64,000 nt of DNA from Paenibacillus sp. 32352 (GCF_002042965.1 NZ_MZNT01000005.1:310001-374000), one strand, 5' to 3'; counted from the stretch's first letter, positions 1 through 8,874 are shown. Notes: a model not told the origin generated them from the letters alone. Numbers and translations are program-made.

Positions 1-144
1 GTCAGCTCAGCCTTGATCGGGGCCAGCCATCCGCAGCAAATCGAGGAAAATGTAAAAGCGGTGGATATCGCGCTTCAGCAGGATACGCTCGATGAAATCG
101 ACCGCATTCTGCAAAAAGTCGCCGGGTTCGCTCCGCTTCGATAA
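1..144 (+). CDS. Aldo/keto reductase, C-terminal end (partial)
   Basis: The frame is open from base 1 and ends at TAA 142-144, giving 47 residues that begin VSSALIGASHPQQIEENV. The segment A-L-I-G-A-S-x-P-x-Q-I-E-E-N is the usual C-terminal NADP(H)-binding loop of aldo/keto reductases of the YghZ/Tas type, which reduce aldehydes and ketones in the cytoplasm. The rest of the gene lies to the left of the window, so its substrate cannot be judged. A terminator-like hairpin follows directly (166-185) and is repeated beyond an inserted repeat element (395-414). Confidence 0.75.
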   Translation, partial: VSSALIGASHPQQIEENVKAVDIALQQDTLDEIDRILQKVAGFAPLR

Positions 145-165
145 GTGCCGGGGTATGCAGGAAAA

Positions 166-185
166 GGATCCGCTGATGCGGATCC
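166..185. terminator. Terminator hairpin, left copy flanking repeat R1
   Basis: Perfect stem GGATCCGC/GCGGATCC with loop TGAT. It is preceded by GAAAA, which reads as a T-run on the minus strand, but lacks a T-run on the plus strand because the repeat element begins here. The same hairpin with one loop change lies at 395-414 and carries the missing TTTT. Confidence 0.65.
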
Positions 186-394
186 TTAGCCTGTCGAGAA
201 ACCTAATAGAGCTTGAACTATTGCCAATATACTCCGATGGGGTATCCCCCTCCAGCCGCTGTTGAAACCCGTGAATTAGATTATATTTAGTGGTATTTTC
301 ACGGGTTTCAAAGGCGGACTTAAACTCCTCCGAGGCATACCCCACCTCCATATGTAGCATAGTTCACGCAAAACAGGGTTTCTCGACAAACTCA
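186..394 (+). repeat. R1: 209-bp palindromic element between duplicated terminator hairpins
   Basis: The element has terminal inverted repeats (TGTCGAGAAACC at the left, GGTTTCTCGACA at the right). Inside these are a second arm pair (GGGGTAT at about 239, ATACCCC at about 337) and a central pair GAAACCCGTGAA/TTCACGGGTTTC, so the whole unit can fold into one long nested hairpin. The reverse complement of this sequence recurs at 9916-10123, and a longer relative in the same orientation lies at 13728-14046. No transposase is encoded. It behaves like a non-autonomous, MITE-like element; the mobilising enzyme is unknown. Confidence 0.85.
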
Positions 395-414
395 GGATCC
401 GCTAATGCGGATCC
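395..414. terminator. Terminator hairpin, right copy flanking repeat R1
   Basis: Stem GGATCCGC/GCGGATCC with loop TAAT, followed by TTTTGCTTT on the plus strand. It is identical to 166-185 except for one loop base. It lies 8 bases before the stop codon of the minus-strand dehydratase, so it probably ends that transcript as well as the reductase transcript. Confidence 0.75.
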
Positions 415-421
415 TTTTGCT

Positions 422-2401
422 TTACTCCGACCTTTCCATAGCTCGCTTCCCCGCTTCCAAAACAGCCAGGATGCGGTCCACATCATACACGCTTCCCGCC
501 CAAGTTCCGCCGCTGACCGATTGCAACGCGGCCCATAAGCGGGTATCGTCGGGAAGCTTCGGGTCGGCCCTTAGGCCGGGATGAGGGGTTCGGGCTGCCA
601 GCACCTGAGCTCCTTCCTCCGGGGTTAGCAGGTCGTCTCCATGCCCTATGAAATGTACGCTGCCTTCCAGCAGGTTTCGGTCGATTCTAATCTCTATGGT
701 GTCTCCATCACGAAGCTTTCCTATCGGACCGCCGACGAGAGCTTCCGGACCGACGTGCCCGATACAGGCTCCCGTCGATACCCCGGAAAATCTGGCATCC
801 GTAATCAGCGATACTCGTTTGCCGAAGGGGAGATGCTTCAATGCTGACGTGACTTGATAAGTCTCTTCCATCCCTGAGCCCGATGGTCCGCGCCCAATCA
901 GGACCATAATATCTCCCGCCTCAATCCCGCCTTGCTTGATAGCGGCTATCGCCTCTTTCTCCGAGGTAAATACTTTGGCTTTGCCCCGGTGATGGTACAC
1001 TCCGTCCTCCTGTACAACCGACGGATCTATGGCGGTCGACTTAATGACCGAGCCTTCCGGTGCCAAATTGCCGACGGGGAACGTTACGGTCGAGGTTAAG
1101 CCGCGCTGCCGGGCCTTCGCCGGATTCATGATCACCTCGTCGGGATCGATGCCGTCCTTCTCCATAAGCAGGCGTCTCATACGATGACGCCTCTCGCTCT
1201 GCTCCCACCAATCCAATACCGTCCCTATCGTTTCCCCGGAGACGGTCATCGCATGCTCTTCCAATACGCCCTCCCGCCGGAGATGAAGCATCACCTCCGG
1301 TACGCCTCCTGCCAGAAACACTCGAACGGTCGGATGATCAACCGGACCATTAGGGAGGACACTGACCAGCCGCGGCACGTTCCGATTGATTCGAATCCAG
1401 TCTTGTACTGTCGGTATCGGAAGACGCGCGGCATGGGCAACGGCAGGAATATGCAGCAGCAGATTGGTCGACCCGCCAAATGCCGCATGCACGGCCATCG
1501 CATTATGAACGGCCGCTTCGGTTAACACTTGCTTCATGACGATTCCCTTCCGATCCATGAACATCAATGCGCGTGCGGATTGGCGAGACATCTCCTTCCA
1601 CACAGGCTGTCCCGACGGAGCCAGGGCCGCATGGGGCACTGTCATTCCCAACGCTTCGGCGACCACTTGGGAGGTAGCCGCCGTCCCAAGAAACTGGCAG
1701 CCCCCGCCAGGCGTCGCACAGGCCCGGCACCCAAGCTCGGCGGCATCCTCCAGCGTGATCTCGCCTTTGGCATAACGCGCGCCGATCGTCTGAATCTTGC
1801 CCGCGTCCTCGCCACGGGTCGGCGGCAGCGTCACTCCCCCCGGCACAAGGATGCAGGGGAGCTCGTGCATGGCAGCGAGCGCCATCATCATCGCCGGCAG
1901 CCCTTTGTCGCATGTGGCGACTCCAATCACGCCCTTGCGCGTCGGCAGCGAACGGATCAGCCGCCTGAAGACCATCGCGGCATCATTCCGATAAGGCAAG
2001 GAATCGAACATGCCCTCCGTTCCCTGGGACCGTCCATCACACGGATCGCTGACGTATCCGGCAAACGGAATCCCTCCACTCGCGCTTATTTCCTCCGCAG
2101 CCGCCTTCATAAGAAGACCGACCTCCCAATGACCGGTGTGGTAGCCTAGCGCAGCCGGGCTTCCGTCTTCATTCCGGATGCCGCCCTGCGTGCTTAACAG
2201 CAAATACTGTCTGCCGCCCAATCCGCCCGGCGCCCATCCCATTCCCGCATTTTGCGTCAGTCCGAACAGCTCGCCGCTTGGCGCGTGAAGCAGCATGTCC
2301 TTGGTCAAAGGCAGTGTGCCCGCAGGGCCCGCCGAATGGGTCTCAATAGCAAACAGGCCTTCCTCATTTTGCCCCATGATCTCGTTCAACACATCCGTCA
2401 T
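422..2401 (-). CDS. Sugar-acid dehydratase, YjhG/YagF (IlvD/Edd) family
   Basis: A cytoplasmic iron-sulfur enzyme that removes water from sugar acids such as D-xylonate to give 2-keto-3-deoxy acids. Its 659 residues match the length of E. coli YjhG/YagF. Candidate cluster ligands are Cys in [10 protein letters not shown] (about 121), ATCDKG (about 164) and GGGCQFLG (about 235); the C-terminal half has the family's ARFSG and GH-x-GPEA motifs. The frame extends upstream to a TTG, but GAGGGTGG lies 10 bases before the ATG at 2399-2401 ([10 protein letters not shown]), which is the better start. It lies downstream of a gntR gene in the same direction, with a cre-like site between them, suggesting induction by its sugar acid and catabolite repression. 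The exact substrate is not determined by sequence. Confidence 0.88.
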   Translation of the reverse strand: MTDVLNEIMGQNEEGLFAIETHSAGPAGTLPLTKDMLLHAPSGELFGLTQNAGMGWAPGGLGGRQYLLLSTQGGIRNEDGSPAALGYHTGHWEVGLLMKAAAEEISASGGIPFAGYVSDPCDGRSQGTEGMFDSLPYRNDAAMVFRRLIRSLPTRKGVIGVATCDKGLPAMMMALAAMHELPCILVPGGVTLPPTRGEDAGKIQTIGARYAKGEITLEDAAELGCRACATPGGGCQFLGTAATSQVVAEALGMTVPHAALAPSGQPVWKEMSRQSARALMFMDRKGIVMKQVLTEAAVHNAMAVHAAFGGSTNLLLHIPAVAHAARLPIPTVQDWIRINRNVPRLVSVLPNGPVDHPTVRVFLAGGVPEVMLHLRREGVLEEHAMTVSGETIGTVLDWWEQSERRHRMRRLLMEKDGIDPDEVIMNPAKARQRGLTSTVTFPVGNLAPEGSVIKSTAIDPSVVQEDGVYHHRGKAKVFTSEKEAIAAIKQGGIEAGDIMVLIGRGPSGSGMEETYQVTSALKHLPFGKRVSLITDARFSGVSTGACIGHVGPEALVGGPIGKLRDGDTIEIRIDRNLLEGSVHFIGHGDDLLTPEEGAQVLAARTPHPGLRADPKLPDDTRLWAALQSVSGGTWAGSVYDVDRILAVLEAGKRAMERSE

Positions 2402-2441
2402 AGTAACCGCCACCCTCTCATCCTTTTTATTGAACAAAAAA

Positions 2442-2455
2442 AGAAAACGCTTACA
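2442..2455 (-). promoter_or_regulatory. CcpA cre-like site before the dehydratase
   Basis: Read on the minus strand, TGTAAGCGTTTTCT matches the cre consensus TGWAANCGNTNWCA at 13 of 14 positions. It lies about 40 bases upstream of the dehydratase start and downstream of gntR, so it could act as a roadblock within the operon. Confidence 0.6.
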
Positions 2456-2502
2456 AGCCTGGTATTTGAGGAATGCCTTGGGTCAAGGCAATTCTCCCAG
2501 CC

Positions 2503-3189
2503 TTACTTGAAATACGACGGGTACTTTTCTTTCAGCTGATCCTTATCGATATCTCCCATGCTAAGGTGCTCTTTCATAATCTTTCCGGCTGCATCTTCCT
2601 GTTTGTCACGGATGGCCTGTACTAGTCCTTGATGCTGCTCCAGAATACTCTCCCAATCCGTATTGGAAGCAAGCCGCAAAAAACGAATGCGGTTGTAATG
2701 CGTACTCATTTGCTGGATCATATTCCAGGTTCGGATTTTGCCGCAGCCGGTAATAATCGCTTTATGAAATTCTTCGTCCAGCTCAAACAGCCGTTCATAA
2801 TTTTTCTCCGCTGCGCAAAGCTGCTGAAGATTGATCAGGTTTTGCAAATGCAGCACCTGCTCGGAGCTCAGTACGGTACAAGCCTCTCTGACAACCGCCG
2901 ATTCCAGCGTTTCCCGAATAAAGCGGGACTCTTCAACATGCTGCCAGTCGATCAGTGAGATAAAAGAGCCTTTTTGCGGAACCGTCTCGATCAATTCCTC
3001 CTGGGCCAGCTTGACGAAGGCTTCGCGAATGGGAGTGCGGCTAACCTGCAGCATCTCGATGACGTCCTTTTCCGAAATAAACCGGCCGGGCTCCAACCGT
3101 AATTCCATAATGTTCTTCTTCAGCGTGCTGTGAACGTAATCCCGAATGAGTCCCTTATTGTCTCTTGCCGATTGTAAATGAAGTTCCAT
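2503..3189 (-). CDS. GntR-family regulator, FadR/FCD subfamily
   Basis: 228 residues. The N-terminal winged helix (about 10-75) has the hallmark pattern E-K-D-V-I-E-M-L-Q-V-S-R-T-P-I-R-E-A. The C-terminal all-helical FCD domain (about 80-215) carries likely metal or ligand residues in DEEFHKAI, EQHQGL and KEHL. FCD regulators usually bind small organic or sugar acids and repress the neighbouring catabolic genes. The start ATG has GGAGGAAATCC in front. It is co-directional with the dehydratase, 101 bases before that gene's start, so it is most likely its local regulator. The ligand is unknown. Confidence 0.88.
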   Translation of the reverse strand: MELHLQSARDNKGLIRDYVHSTLKKNIMELRLEPGRFISEKDVIEMLQVSRTPIREAFVKLAQEELIETVPQKGSFISLIDWQHVEESRFIRETLESAVVREACTVLSSEQVLHLQNLINLQQLCAAEKNYERLFELDEEFHKAIITGCGKIRTWNMIQQMSTHYNRIRFLRLASNTDWESILEQHQGLVQAIRDKQEDAAGKIMKEHLSMGDIDKDQLKEKYPSYFK

Positions 3190-3330
3190 GGATTTCCTCC
3201 GCTATTCCTAGTATTCCTACTATAACAAGAAGACCCTGGAGATACAAGGCAGTGCGATTCATTATCCCCGTAGTTGGATGCAAATGTAAAAACATTCCAT
3301 AATCCACCACCGCCGTCCTGCCTAAGAGGC

Positions 3331-3360
3331 GAATAACCGTTTTCCAAAAGCTTCATACTA
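3331..3360 (+). promoter_or_regulatory. Sigma-G/F-type forespore promoter of the germination operon
   Basis: GAATA (3331-3335) and CATACTA (3354-3360) are separated by 18 bases and match the B. subtilis sigma-G pattern of a GNATR-type -35 and CATNNTA -10. The -10 lies 36 bases before the gerA-type start codon, with GGGAGGCG as ribosome binding site. This is the expected promoter class for germinant receptors. Confidence 0.75.
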
Positions 3361-3395
3361 CAAGGTATGTATATTTTGGAAGGGAGGCGTTTCAC

Positions 3396-4880
3396 ATGAT
3401 CGCCATCGAACGCTTGATTGAATCGTTGGGAAATCCCTCTGATCTGGAATTACAGCATCTCTACCAGCCTGACGGCATTGAGCCCGCTGGCACCCTGCTG
3501 TTTTTGTCGACGATTACAAACCGAATCGAGATGGAGCGCCTGCTTTTTATCCCGCTGCAAAGCCTCGTAAATAAGGAGAATCTGCATCCCAAGGAGCTGG
3601 TAGAGCATCCTTCCTTCAGGCAGTACTCCTCAATGGGGCAATGGATACCCTCGGATGTCCAAAGCATCGGAGCCAAGCTATTTGCTGGTCACTGCATTTT
3701 GCTGCTGGAAGGAACGAAAGAGGCTTTAGCCATTGACGTAGCGGATTGGCAGCACCGGTCTATCACGCCTCCGGAGACGGAAAGCTCCCTGATCGGACCG
3801 CGGGACGCCTTCATAGAGAATCTGAGCGTTAATATTGCTCTGATTCGCGCGCGGATTCGCCACCCCAATCTCATCGTCCGGTCCTTCACTATAGGACATG
3901 CTGCCTCTAATAATGTCACGATGTTTTATCTGAAAGGCATCGCCGATCCGGAAATCGTCAATAGTTTAGAGAGCCGGTTAAGAAGCATCCACATCGACAG
4001 TTTGCTGGATACGACTCAGCTGTCTCATCTCATAGTGGAGAAACGGAAATGGTGGTCCCCTTTTCCTCTCATGCAATCTACGGAGCGGCCCGACAAAACC
4101 GTATCCGCGCTGCTTGAGGGACGTATAGCCATATTGATGAATACATCCCCGACGGCCATCATTTTGCCGGTCACGTTAACCGCGCTGTACCAAACTGCCG
4201 ATGACTACTACTTCCCTTTCTTATCCGGAACATTCCTCAGGTTTATCCGTCTGGTCGGAATGTTTATGACGCTTTTCCTGCCCGCTCTCTATATTTCGAT
4301 CACAACGGTGAACCAGGATATCTTACGGATTCAGTTCATGCTGGCCATTGCGGCAAGCCGCGAAGGCGTTCCCTATCCGGCCTATATTGAGGTCTGCATT
4401 ATGGTCTTTCTGCTGGAGCTTATTAACGAAGCCAGCGTGCGGCTGCCCAGGGTCATCGGGGGAACGGCCACCATTGTCGGCGGTCTGATTATAGGTACAG
4501 CCGCAGCCCAAGCGCACCTGATCAGCAATATTATGATCGTTATTACGGCGGCCACGGCGATAGGCAGCTTTACTACACCGAATTATATGGTTGGCGTAGC
4601 GCTCCGCATGTGCAGCTATTTGCTGATTGCCTTATCGATACCGTTAGGGTTATACGGCATGACAGTTGGGACTGTGTTAATTTTTATGGCATTGTGCCAT
4701 TTAAAATCGTTCGAGGTCCCGTATTTGGCGCCATTTAATACGTTTTTTTATAAAGACCTGCTTCGAGATGCCATGACAAGGGCACCTATCGGCATGTCCG
4801 CTTTTAGACCTAGGACATACCATACGAACCCGGCCAAATCGCGCCGAATAAGCCGCAAGGAAGGAGAAGATCTGCTGTGA
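3396..4880 (+). CDS. Spore germination receptor A subunit (GerA/GerKA family)
   Basis: 494 residues, the usual length. The N-terminal soluble region (about 1-250) includes the family stretch E-S-S-L-I-G-P-R-D-A-F-I-E-N-L-x-x-N, followed by FxVG-like and L-x-E-G-R-I-A-I-L. The C-terminal part has five or six membrane segments with the conserved F-L-R-x-I-R and E-A-S-V-R-L-P. In the spore inner membrane the A subunit works with B and C subunits to sense a nutrient and start germination. Start ATG at 3396 follows GGGAGGCG. It overlaps the next gene by 4 bases. The germinant (amino acid or sugar) cannot be told from sequence. Confidence 0.95.
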   Translation: MIAIERLIESLGNPSDLELQHLYQPDGIEPAGTLLFLSTITNRIEMERLLFIPLQSLVNKENLHPKELVEHPSFRQYSSMGQWIPSDVQSIGAKLFAGHCILLLEGTKEALAIDVADWQHRSITPPETESSLIGPRDAFIENLSVNIALIRARIRHPNLIVRSFTIGHAASNNVTMFYLKGIADPEIVNSLESRLRSIHIDSLLDTTQLSHLIVEKRKWWSPFPLMQSTERPDKTVSALLEGRIAILMNTSPTAIILPVTLTALYQTADDYYFPFLSGTFLRFIRLVGMFMTLFLPALYISITTVNQDILRIQFMLAIAASREGVPYPAYIEVCIMVFLLELINEASVRLPRVIGGTATIVGGLIIGTAAAQAHLISNIMIVITAATAIGSFTTPNYMVGVALRMCSYLLIALSIPLGLYGMTVGTVLIFMALCHLKSFEVPYLAPFNTFFYKDLLRDAMTRAPIGMSAFRPRTYHTNPAKSRRISRKEGEDLL

Positions 4881-5971
4881 AATGGAAACTGAAGGAAAGA
4901 GAAGTGCAATATCCGATTTTGCTATTCGTGGTTGCTGTCGGATTATCGATTACGCGGGGAATTGAGAATACGGTGATCCAATCGGCCGGACGCAACGGGG
5001 TTTGGCTGTTCTTCCCCTGCGCGCTGGTGGTTTTGGCAGGAGCCTGGGTCAGCCTGAGCATAGTATCCCGTCTTCAGAGCAGCTCCATCATGATGGCCGG
5101 AGGTGAGGTCGGTCCCTCGATCTTATCGCCATTCCTTTATTTATTATATGGGGCTCTTTTCCTGGGAGGAGCCGGCTACGCATTAATGCTGGTCGGGGAT
5201 TTTTTCTCGCGAACGCTGCTGTATGGAGATCAAAAGCTGTTGATGACCCTCGGTCCCGTGCTGGCGGGGCTCATGGCTATGTTCACCATGGAGACGATCG
5301 GCCGATATGCTCATTTATTGCTGCTGTTCATCGTCCCTCCCTTTCTGTTGATCTCCTTGCTGCCCATAAAAAATGCGCACTGGTCCTTCCTTCTTCCCCT
5401 TGTGGATAACAACGGCTGGGAGGACCCCCTGCGGTCCATCGCCGGGATTATGCTGATGTTTATACCGGCAGCTGCCTGTACGATGCTGATGAGTCCGCTC
5501 AAGGACCCTCAAATCAAGAAGAGCTACGCCTTGCTCACGATCCTCATGCTCTTTGCTTCCTTATTTGGCAGCTTTATGTTAGCCATGGGGATAACGACTT
5601 ACGGAGTCGCCACTGCCAGCAGGCTATCCTTTGTCGCTAACGGCACCTACGGAGCAATCCGGCTGGAAAATTTCGTGCTGGAGCGAATCATGTTTTTCGC
5701 CGTTTTGCTCTGGGAATTTCTGATTATTGTCGGGTCAGCGTTTTTTGTCCGAAGCGCGTCCTTCTGCTTTGCCCAGATGCTTCGTATCCGGCTGTCTCCC
5801 TATCTCATCATCCTGATAACCGTCATCCTTGCCGTCTTATTGAGCAAGGCTCATATTCCGTTTTTCTTTATTAATTACTCCTATTGGCTTGGGTGCTACA
5901 GCATGTTTATCCTGATCGTTCTTCCGGTTCTGTTGTACCTATGGATGAAAGTAAGGGGGAAGGCTGCATGA
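4877..5971 (+). CDS. Spore germination receptor B subunit (GerB/GerKB family)
   Basis: 364 residues with about ten hydrophobic helices, typical of the GerB family, which is distantly related to APC-type amino acid permeases. The beginning, with E-R-E-V-Q-Y and I-T-R-G-I-E-N, follows the family pattern. The protein is thought to form the germinant-binding membrane core of the receptor. It starts at GTG 4877, overlapping the stop of the A subunit, and ends in an ATGA overlap with the C subunit; both overlaps point to translational coupling in one operon. Confidence 0.94.
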   Translation: MKWKLKEREVQYPILLFVVAVGLSITRGIENTVIQSAGRNGVWLFFPCALVVLAGAWVSLSIVSRLQSSSIMMAGGEVGPSILSPFLYLLYGALFLGGAGYALMLVGDFFSRTLLYGDQKLLMTLGPVLAGLMAMFTMETIGRYAHLLLLFIVPPFLLISLLPIKNAHWSFLLPLVDNNGWEDPLRSIAGIMLMFIPAAACTMLMSPLKDPQIKKSYALLTILMLFASLFGSFMLAMGITTYGVATASRLSFVANGTYGAIRLENFVLERIMFFAVLLWEFLIIVGSAFFVRSASFCFAQMLRIRLSPYLIILITVILAVLLSKAHIPFFFINYSYWLGCYSMFILIVLPVLLYLWMKVRGKAA

Positions 5972-7080
5972 GAAAATACAGCAAGCTATGGGCATGCTCG
6001 ATCTTGCTGTCCCTGCTCCTTACCGGATGCGGCGACGTGAAGCAAATTAACCGGATCACATTCGTAACCTGCATCGGCATCGAGCCCTCTCCCAAGGGAG
6101 TACTTATCCACGCGTTGTCCGCCATACCGGGCAAATACGCTGCCCTTGCCCCTTCCGGCGGATCGCTAACCGGTAAAGAGGCACCCGATTTCATTTTGAC
6201 GGCTGAAGGCGCCAACATCTCCGATGCTCTCTATAAGCTTAAACGCAAATCAGCGAGGGACATCCAGTTCGGTCATACCAAAATCGTGCTCTTCTCCAGC
6301 GAACTAGCCAAAAAAGGGCTGGAGGACCAGCTGGATTTCTTGATGCGCCGCAGCGAAATCCAAAATATTGCCTGGGTCGCCGTTACGAATAAAAGCCCGG
6401 AGCAGATCTTGAGAACCAGAGTAGCGGTGCCCGAATCTGTCAGTGATTGGATGGTTGACATGTTTTCCACTGCGGGGTCGGATACATTTGAGGTGCTGCC
6501 TATCTACTTGTATCAGTTCTATACATACATCCGCGAGCCCGGCTTCTCGCCCTATGCGATGGTTATTGATACGTCGGACGATTCCACCTCCCTGCAAATA
6601 ACGGAAGCCGCTGTCTTCAGGAATGATAAGCTGGCAGGAACGATTCCTGCATCCGACGTGAAATACTTGTCCATGCTGAATAATAGAAAGCTCGCTTCCA
6701 CTACTCTATCGATGAAGGATGAGAAGGTCTCTTTTTCCATGCTCAATTATAAAAGCCGAATCGGCTGGAAAGACGATCATTTTGAAGTCCGTCTTGATTT
6801 GAAGCTCGATTTGGATCAAGCTCCGCATCTGAATATGGAAACATTGCCCGATCTGAAAGAGACCCAGGAGAAGCTGAGCCATCAAATCGAGGAAGAGATG
6901 CGATCGTTCATAGCCAGGCTGCAAAAGCTGCGGAGCGACCCGGCCGGCTTCGGTGAAGCTTACCGTCTGGCGAACGGGGGAGCGTTGGATAAGGAGCAAT
7001 GGCAGAGCGAGCTATTTCCGGAGCAGAAGGTGAAGGTTCAGGTCCATACCCAAATTCAGCGCAGAGGCATGATCAAGTAA
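5968..7080 (+). CDS. Spore germination receptor C subunit, lipoprotein (GerC family)
   Basis: 370 residues. A signal peptide ends in the lipobox L-L-T-G-C (Cys about 21), so the protein is lipid-anchored on the outer face of the spore inner membrane. The family signature D-V-K-Q-I-N-R-I-T-F-V-T-C-I-G-I-E follows, then the three-domain GerC fold. The open frame extends upstream to 5884, but the ATG at 5968 inside the ATGA overlap gives the correct signal peptide. It is the last gene of the A-B-C operon and a hairpin follows at 7161-7199. The standard gene order suggests a working receptor. Confidence 0.94.
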   Translation: MRKYSKLWACSILLSLLLTGCGDVKQINRITFVTCIGIEPSPKGVLIHALSAIPGKYAALAPSGGSLTGKEAPDFILTAEGANISDALYKLKRKSARDIQFGHTKIVLFSSELAKKGLEDQLDFLMRRSEIQNIAWVAVTNKSPEQILRTRVAVPESVSDWMVDMFSTAGSDTFEVLPIYLYQFYTYIREPGFSPYAMVIDTSDDSTSLQITEAAVFRNDKLAGTIPASDVKYLSMLNNRKLASTTLSMKDEKVSFSMLNYKSRIGWKDDHFEVRLDLKLDLDQAPHLNMETLPDLKETQEKLSHQIEEEMRSFIARLQKLRSDPAGFGEAYRLANGGALDKEQWQSELFPEQKVKVQVHTQIQRRGMIK

Positions 7081-7160
7081 TAAGGCCGGACGATCACGAT
7101 TGCCGTGGAAGCTCCTCATTCGCCGCAGGAGGCTCTGAAAGAAGCCTCGCTGCACAGCGA

Positions 7161-7199
7161 AAAGCACCGCATCTGGCTCTCAACCAGACCGGTGCCTTT
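7161..7199. terminator. Bidirectional terminator between the germination operon and the isomerase
   Basis: Stem AAAGCACCG/CGGTGCCTTT with an inner TCTGG/CCAGA pair. T-rich on the minus side (GCTTTTCG) and the plus side (CCTTTCC). It serves the converging gerC-type and isomerase transcripts. Confidence 0.7.
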
Positions 7200-7202
7200 C
7201 CG

Positions 7203-8087
7203 CTACTTGCCGATACGATTCCATAGGCTGCGGGCTTTAGCCGCGAACAGCAACGACTGGGCCCATCTGTCGCTGATCTCTTCCGTTCTAGCTCCATAAT
7301 CATCCACAGTAATGGCATAGGGCGGAGGCCCCAGCTCGCAGACGAAGGGAAATCGATCATCACCGCTCGCTTGAGCGAGCCAATGCCTCATCCCGCTCTC
7401 CCACCAGCGCTCATAATGCTCCAGCATCGGATGCTCGCCATTCTCTCCGACGTTCACCTGCACCTGTTCGCCGTTGGATACTCTTGCATGAATGCTTGAG
7501 GTCCGGGTCAGCAGCGTTTGCAGCAAGGCTTCCGCTTCCTCGCTGACCGTCCTCATTTCGCCGGCGACGACATAATGGGAGAAATCAATCGTAAGCCGTA
7601 AGGAAGGCAGACGGTTTACATATTGAATGGTCCGGAGCAAATCCTGCGTGATGGTCCCCCGGTGGGTTTCGATAAAGACTTGAATCCCGGCGTCTCGTGC
7701 CAGCCGATCGATATCATAAAGCAGCTGCTCTGCTTTGGCGTCTATGACAAAAGGCGTCAGCACTTGTGCATTTACGTACTGGACAGTGCCTTCATAAGCA
7801 GTCAGCTTCTCGATGAAATCAACCATGTCCTCCGCTGTCTTGGGGTATGCGTTGACACTCAGGGTCAAACGATATTGATCGAGCAGGCGTCTCCAATCTG
7901 CAGCTTGTTCAGGCTCAGGAATGAAGGCATTCACTCCGTCAAACCCCGCCTCGGCAATGAAGCGCAGCTTCGCCTCCAAATCCCAGGCATGATCCGGTTC
8001 GGCAGGTCGAATGCCGTTCATCCCCCACCAGGACATCTGAACATCAAGCTTAGGGCTTCTGTCATTAGTGCGGGTAGACGTTATCAT
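7203..8087 (-). CDS. Sugar phosphate isomerase/epimerase-like TIM-barrel protein
   Basis: 294 residues of the xylose-isomerase-like superfamily (AP_endonuc_2 fold). Candidate metal ligands are Glu in V-F-I-E-T-H-R-G, Asp and His in L-T-I-D-F-S-H-Y, His in S-S-I-H-A-R-V and Glu in F-V-C-E-L-G-P. The upstream in-frame codons overlap the dioxygenase gene; GGAG placed 7 bases before the ATG at 8085-8087 favours that start, giving a 23-base overlap and probable coupling. The partner gene is a PhyH dioxygenase and an AraC gene lies divergent. It probably acts on a sugar or cyclitol; the substrate is unknown. Confidence 0.8.
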   Translation of the reverse strand: MITSTRTNDRSPKLDVQMSWWGMNGIRPAEPDHAWDLEAKLRFIAEAGFDGVNAFIPEPEQAADWRRLLDQYRLTLSVNAYPKTAEDMVDFIEKLTAYEGTVQYVNAQVLTPFVIDAKAEQLLYDIDRLARDAGIQVFIETHRGTITQDLLRTIQYVNRLPSLRLTIDFSHYVVAGEMRTVSEEAEALLQTLLTRTSSIHARVSNGEQVQVNVGENGEHPMLEHYERWWESGMRHWLAQASGDDRFPFVCELGPPPYAITVDDYGARTEEISDRWAQSLLFAAKARSLWNRIGK

Positions 8088-8874
8088 GCTCAACTCCACA
8101 AGGCCCCCCATCCGGATTCATCTCCAGATCAACCGGTGTGCCGTCAGCGCGGAATAACGGGCGATAATGATGGCTGATCCTAGCCGCGGACTCATTGGCA
8201 TAATGGCAAATAAAAGCTCTGCGGAACCGGTCCTTCGTTTTGTTTCGATAAGAGCCGTGAATCAAATTGCCGTTAAAAAACAGGACATCGCCTTTTTCCA
8301 TAATAGCCGGAATCGCCTTTTGATCCTTGGGAGGCTTGACATAATGGGTCGTGAACGATTCGTCGGCATCGGCCTTCTCCGGGCAAATGATTTCATAATG
8401 ATTCGTTTTGGGTACGACTAAGAGCCCCCCGTTCTCCTCATCCGCCGGGTCGATGGCCGTCCAAGCCGCGATACAGTTGCCCGGCTCTACCTTCAGATAG
8501 AAATTATCCTGATGCAGCGCCTGTCCCCGCGAGCCCGGAGGCTTGTAATAAAACATGCTTTGCGCCGCCAGCGCCGGTTCTTCGAATAAATCCGCCAGCA
8601 CCTCCATGACCGGCTTGTGGAGCATGTACTGTTTGGCCGTTTCGTTGAAGCGGTGGGGGTGCATCACTCTCGGATAGCGCTTCAAAGGATCGTTAAGCTC
8701 CGCATCCATGTCAGGCTCAAAATGACCCGGAATCGTGTGATGGCTGATTTCCTCGAACGTACGCTCAATTTCGGCAATATCGTCCGGACTGAACAGCCCT
8801 TTGACAATTAAATAGCCCTCCGTTTCAAAAAAATCCTTCTGCTCCTGCGATAAGGTCTGCAAACTGACTTTCAT
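8065..8874 (-). CDS. Phytanoyl-CoA dioxygenase (PhyH) family Fe(II)/2-oxoglutarate oxygenase
   Basis: 269 residues from the ATG at 8872-8874, which lies 9 bases after AAAAAGGAG; the longer frame to 8961 has no such support. The 2-His-1-carboxylate iron site is visible as A-L-H-Q-D-N-F and L-I-H-G-S-Y, with Arg in R-F-R-R-A-F for 2-oxoglutarate. Such enzymes hydroxylate a carbon of a small substrate. It is the first gene of a two-gene unit with the isomerase, divergent from an araC gene across a region holding two related palindromes. It may start the oxidative breakdown of an unusual sugar, ether or osmolyte; this is inference. Confidence 0.87.
   Translation of the reverse strand: MKVSLQTLSQEQKDFFETEGYLIVKGLFSPDDIAEIERTFEEISHHTIPGHFEPDMDAELNDPLKRYPRVMHPHRFNETAKQYMLHKPVMEVLADLFEEPALAAQSMFYYKPPGSRGQALHQDNFYLKVEPGNCIAAWTAIDPADEENGGLLVVPKTNHYEIICPEKADADESFTTHYVKPPKDQKAIPAIMEKGDVLFFNGNLIHGSYRNKTKDRFRRAFICHYANESAARISHHYRPLFRADGTPVDLEMNPDGGPCGVEHDNVYPH

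Noticed and set aside
7..360. Open frame of 117 codons on the minus strand across R1
   Set aside because: It runs through the palindromic element and the terminator hairpin, has no ribosome site, and its similarity to a frame in R3 is explained by the repeat.
1529..2149. 206-codon frame antisense to the dehydratase
   Set aside because: A shadow of the coding strand; no ribosome site and composition set by the real gene.
5884..5967. Upstream extension of the GerC-type gene
   Set aside because: It would place 28 residues before the signal peptide and lies wholly inside the B subunit gene; the ATGA overlap start is better.
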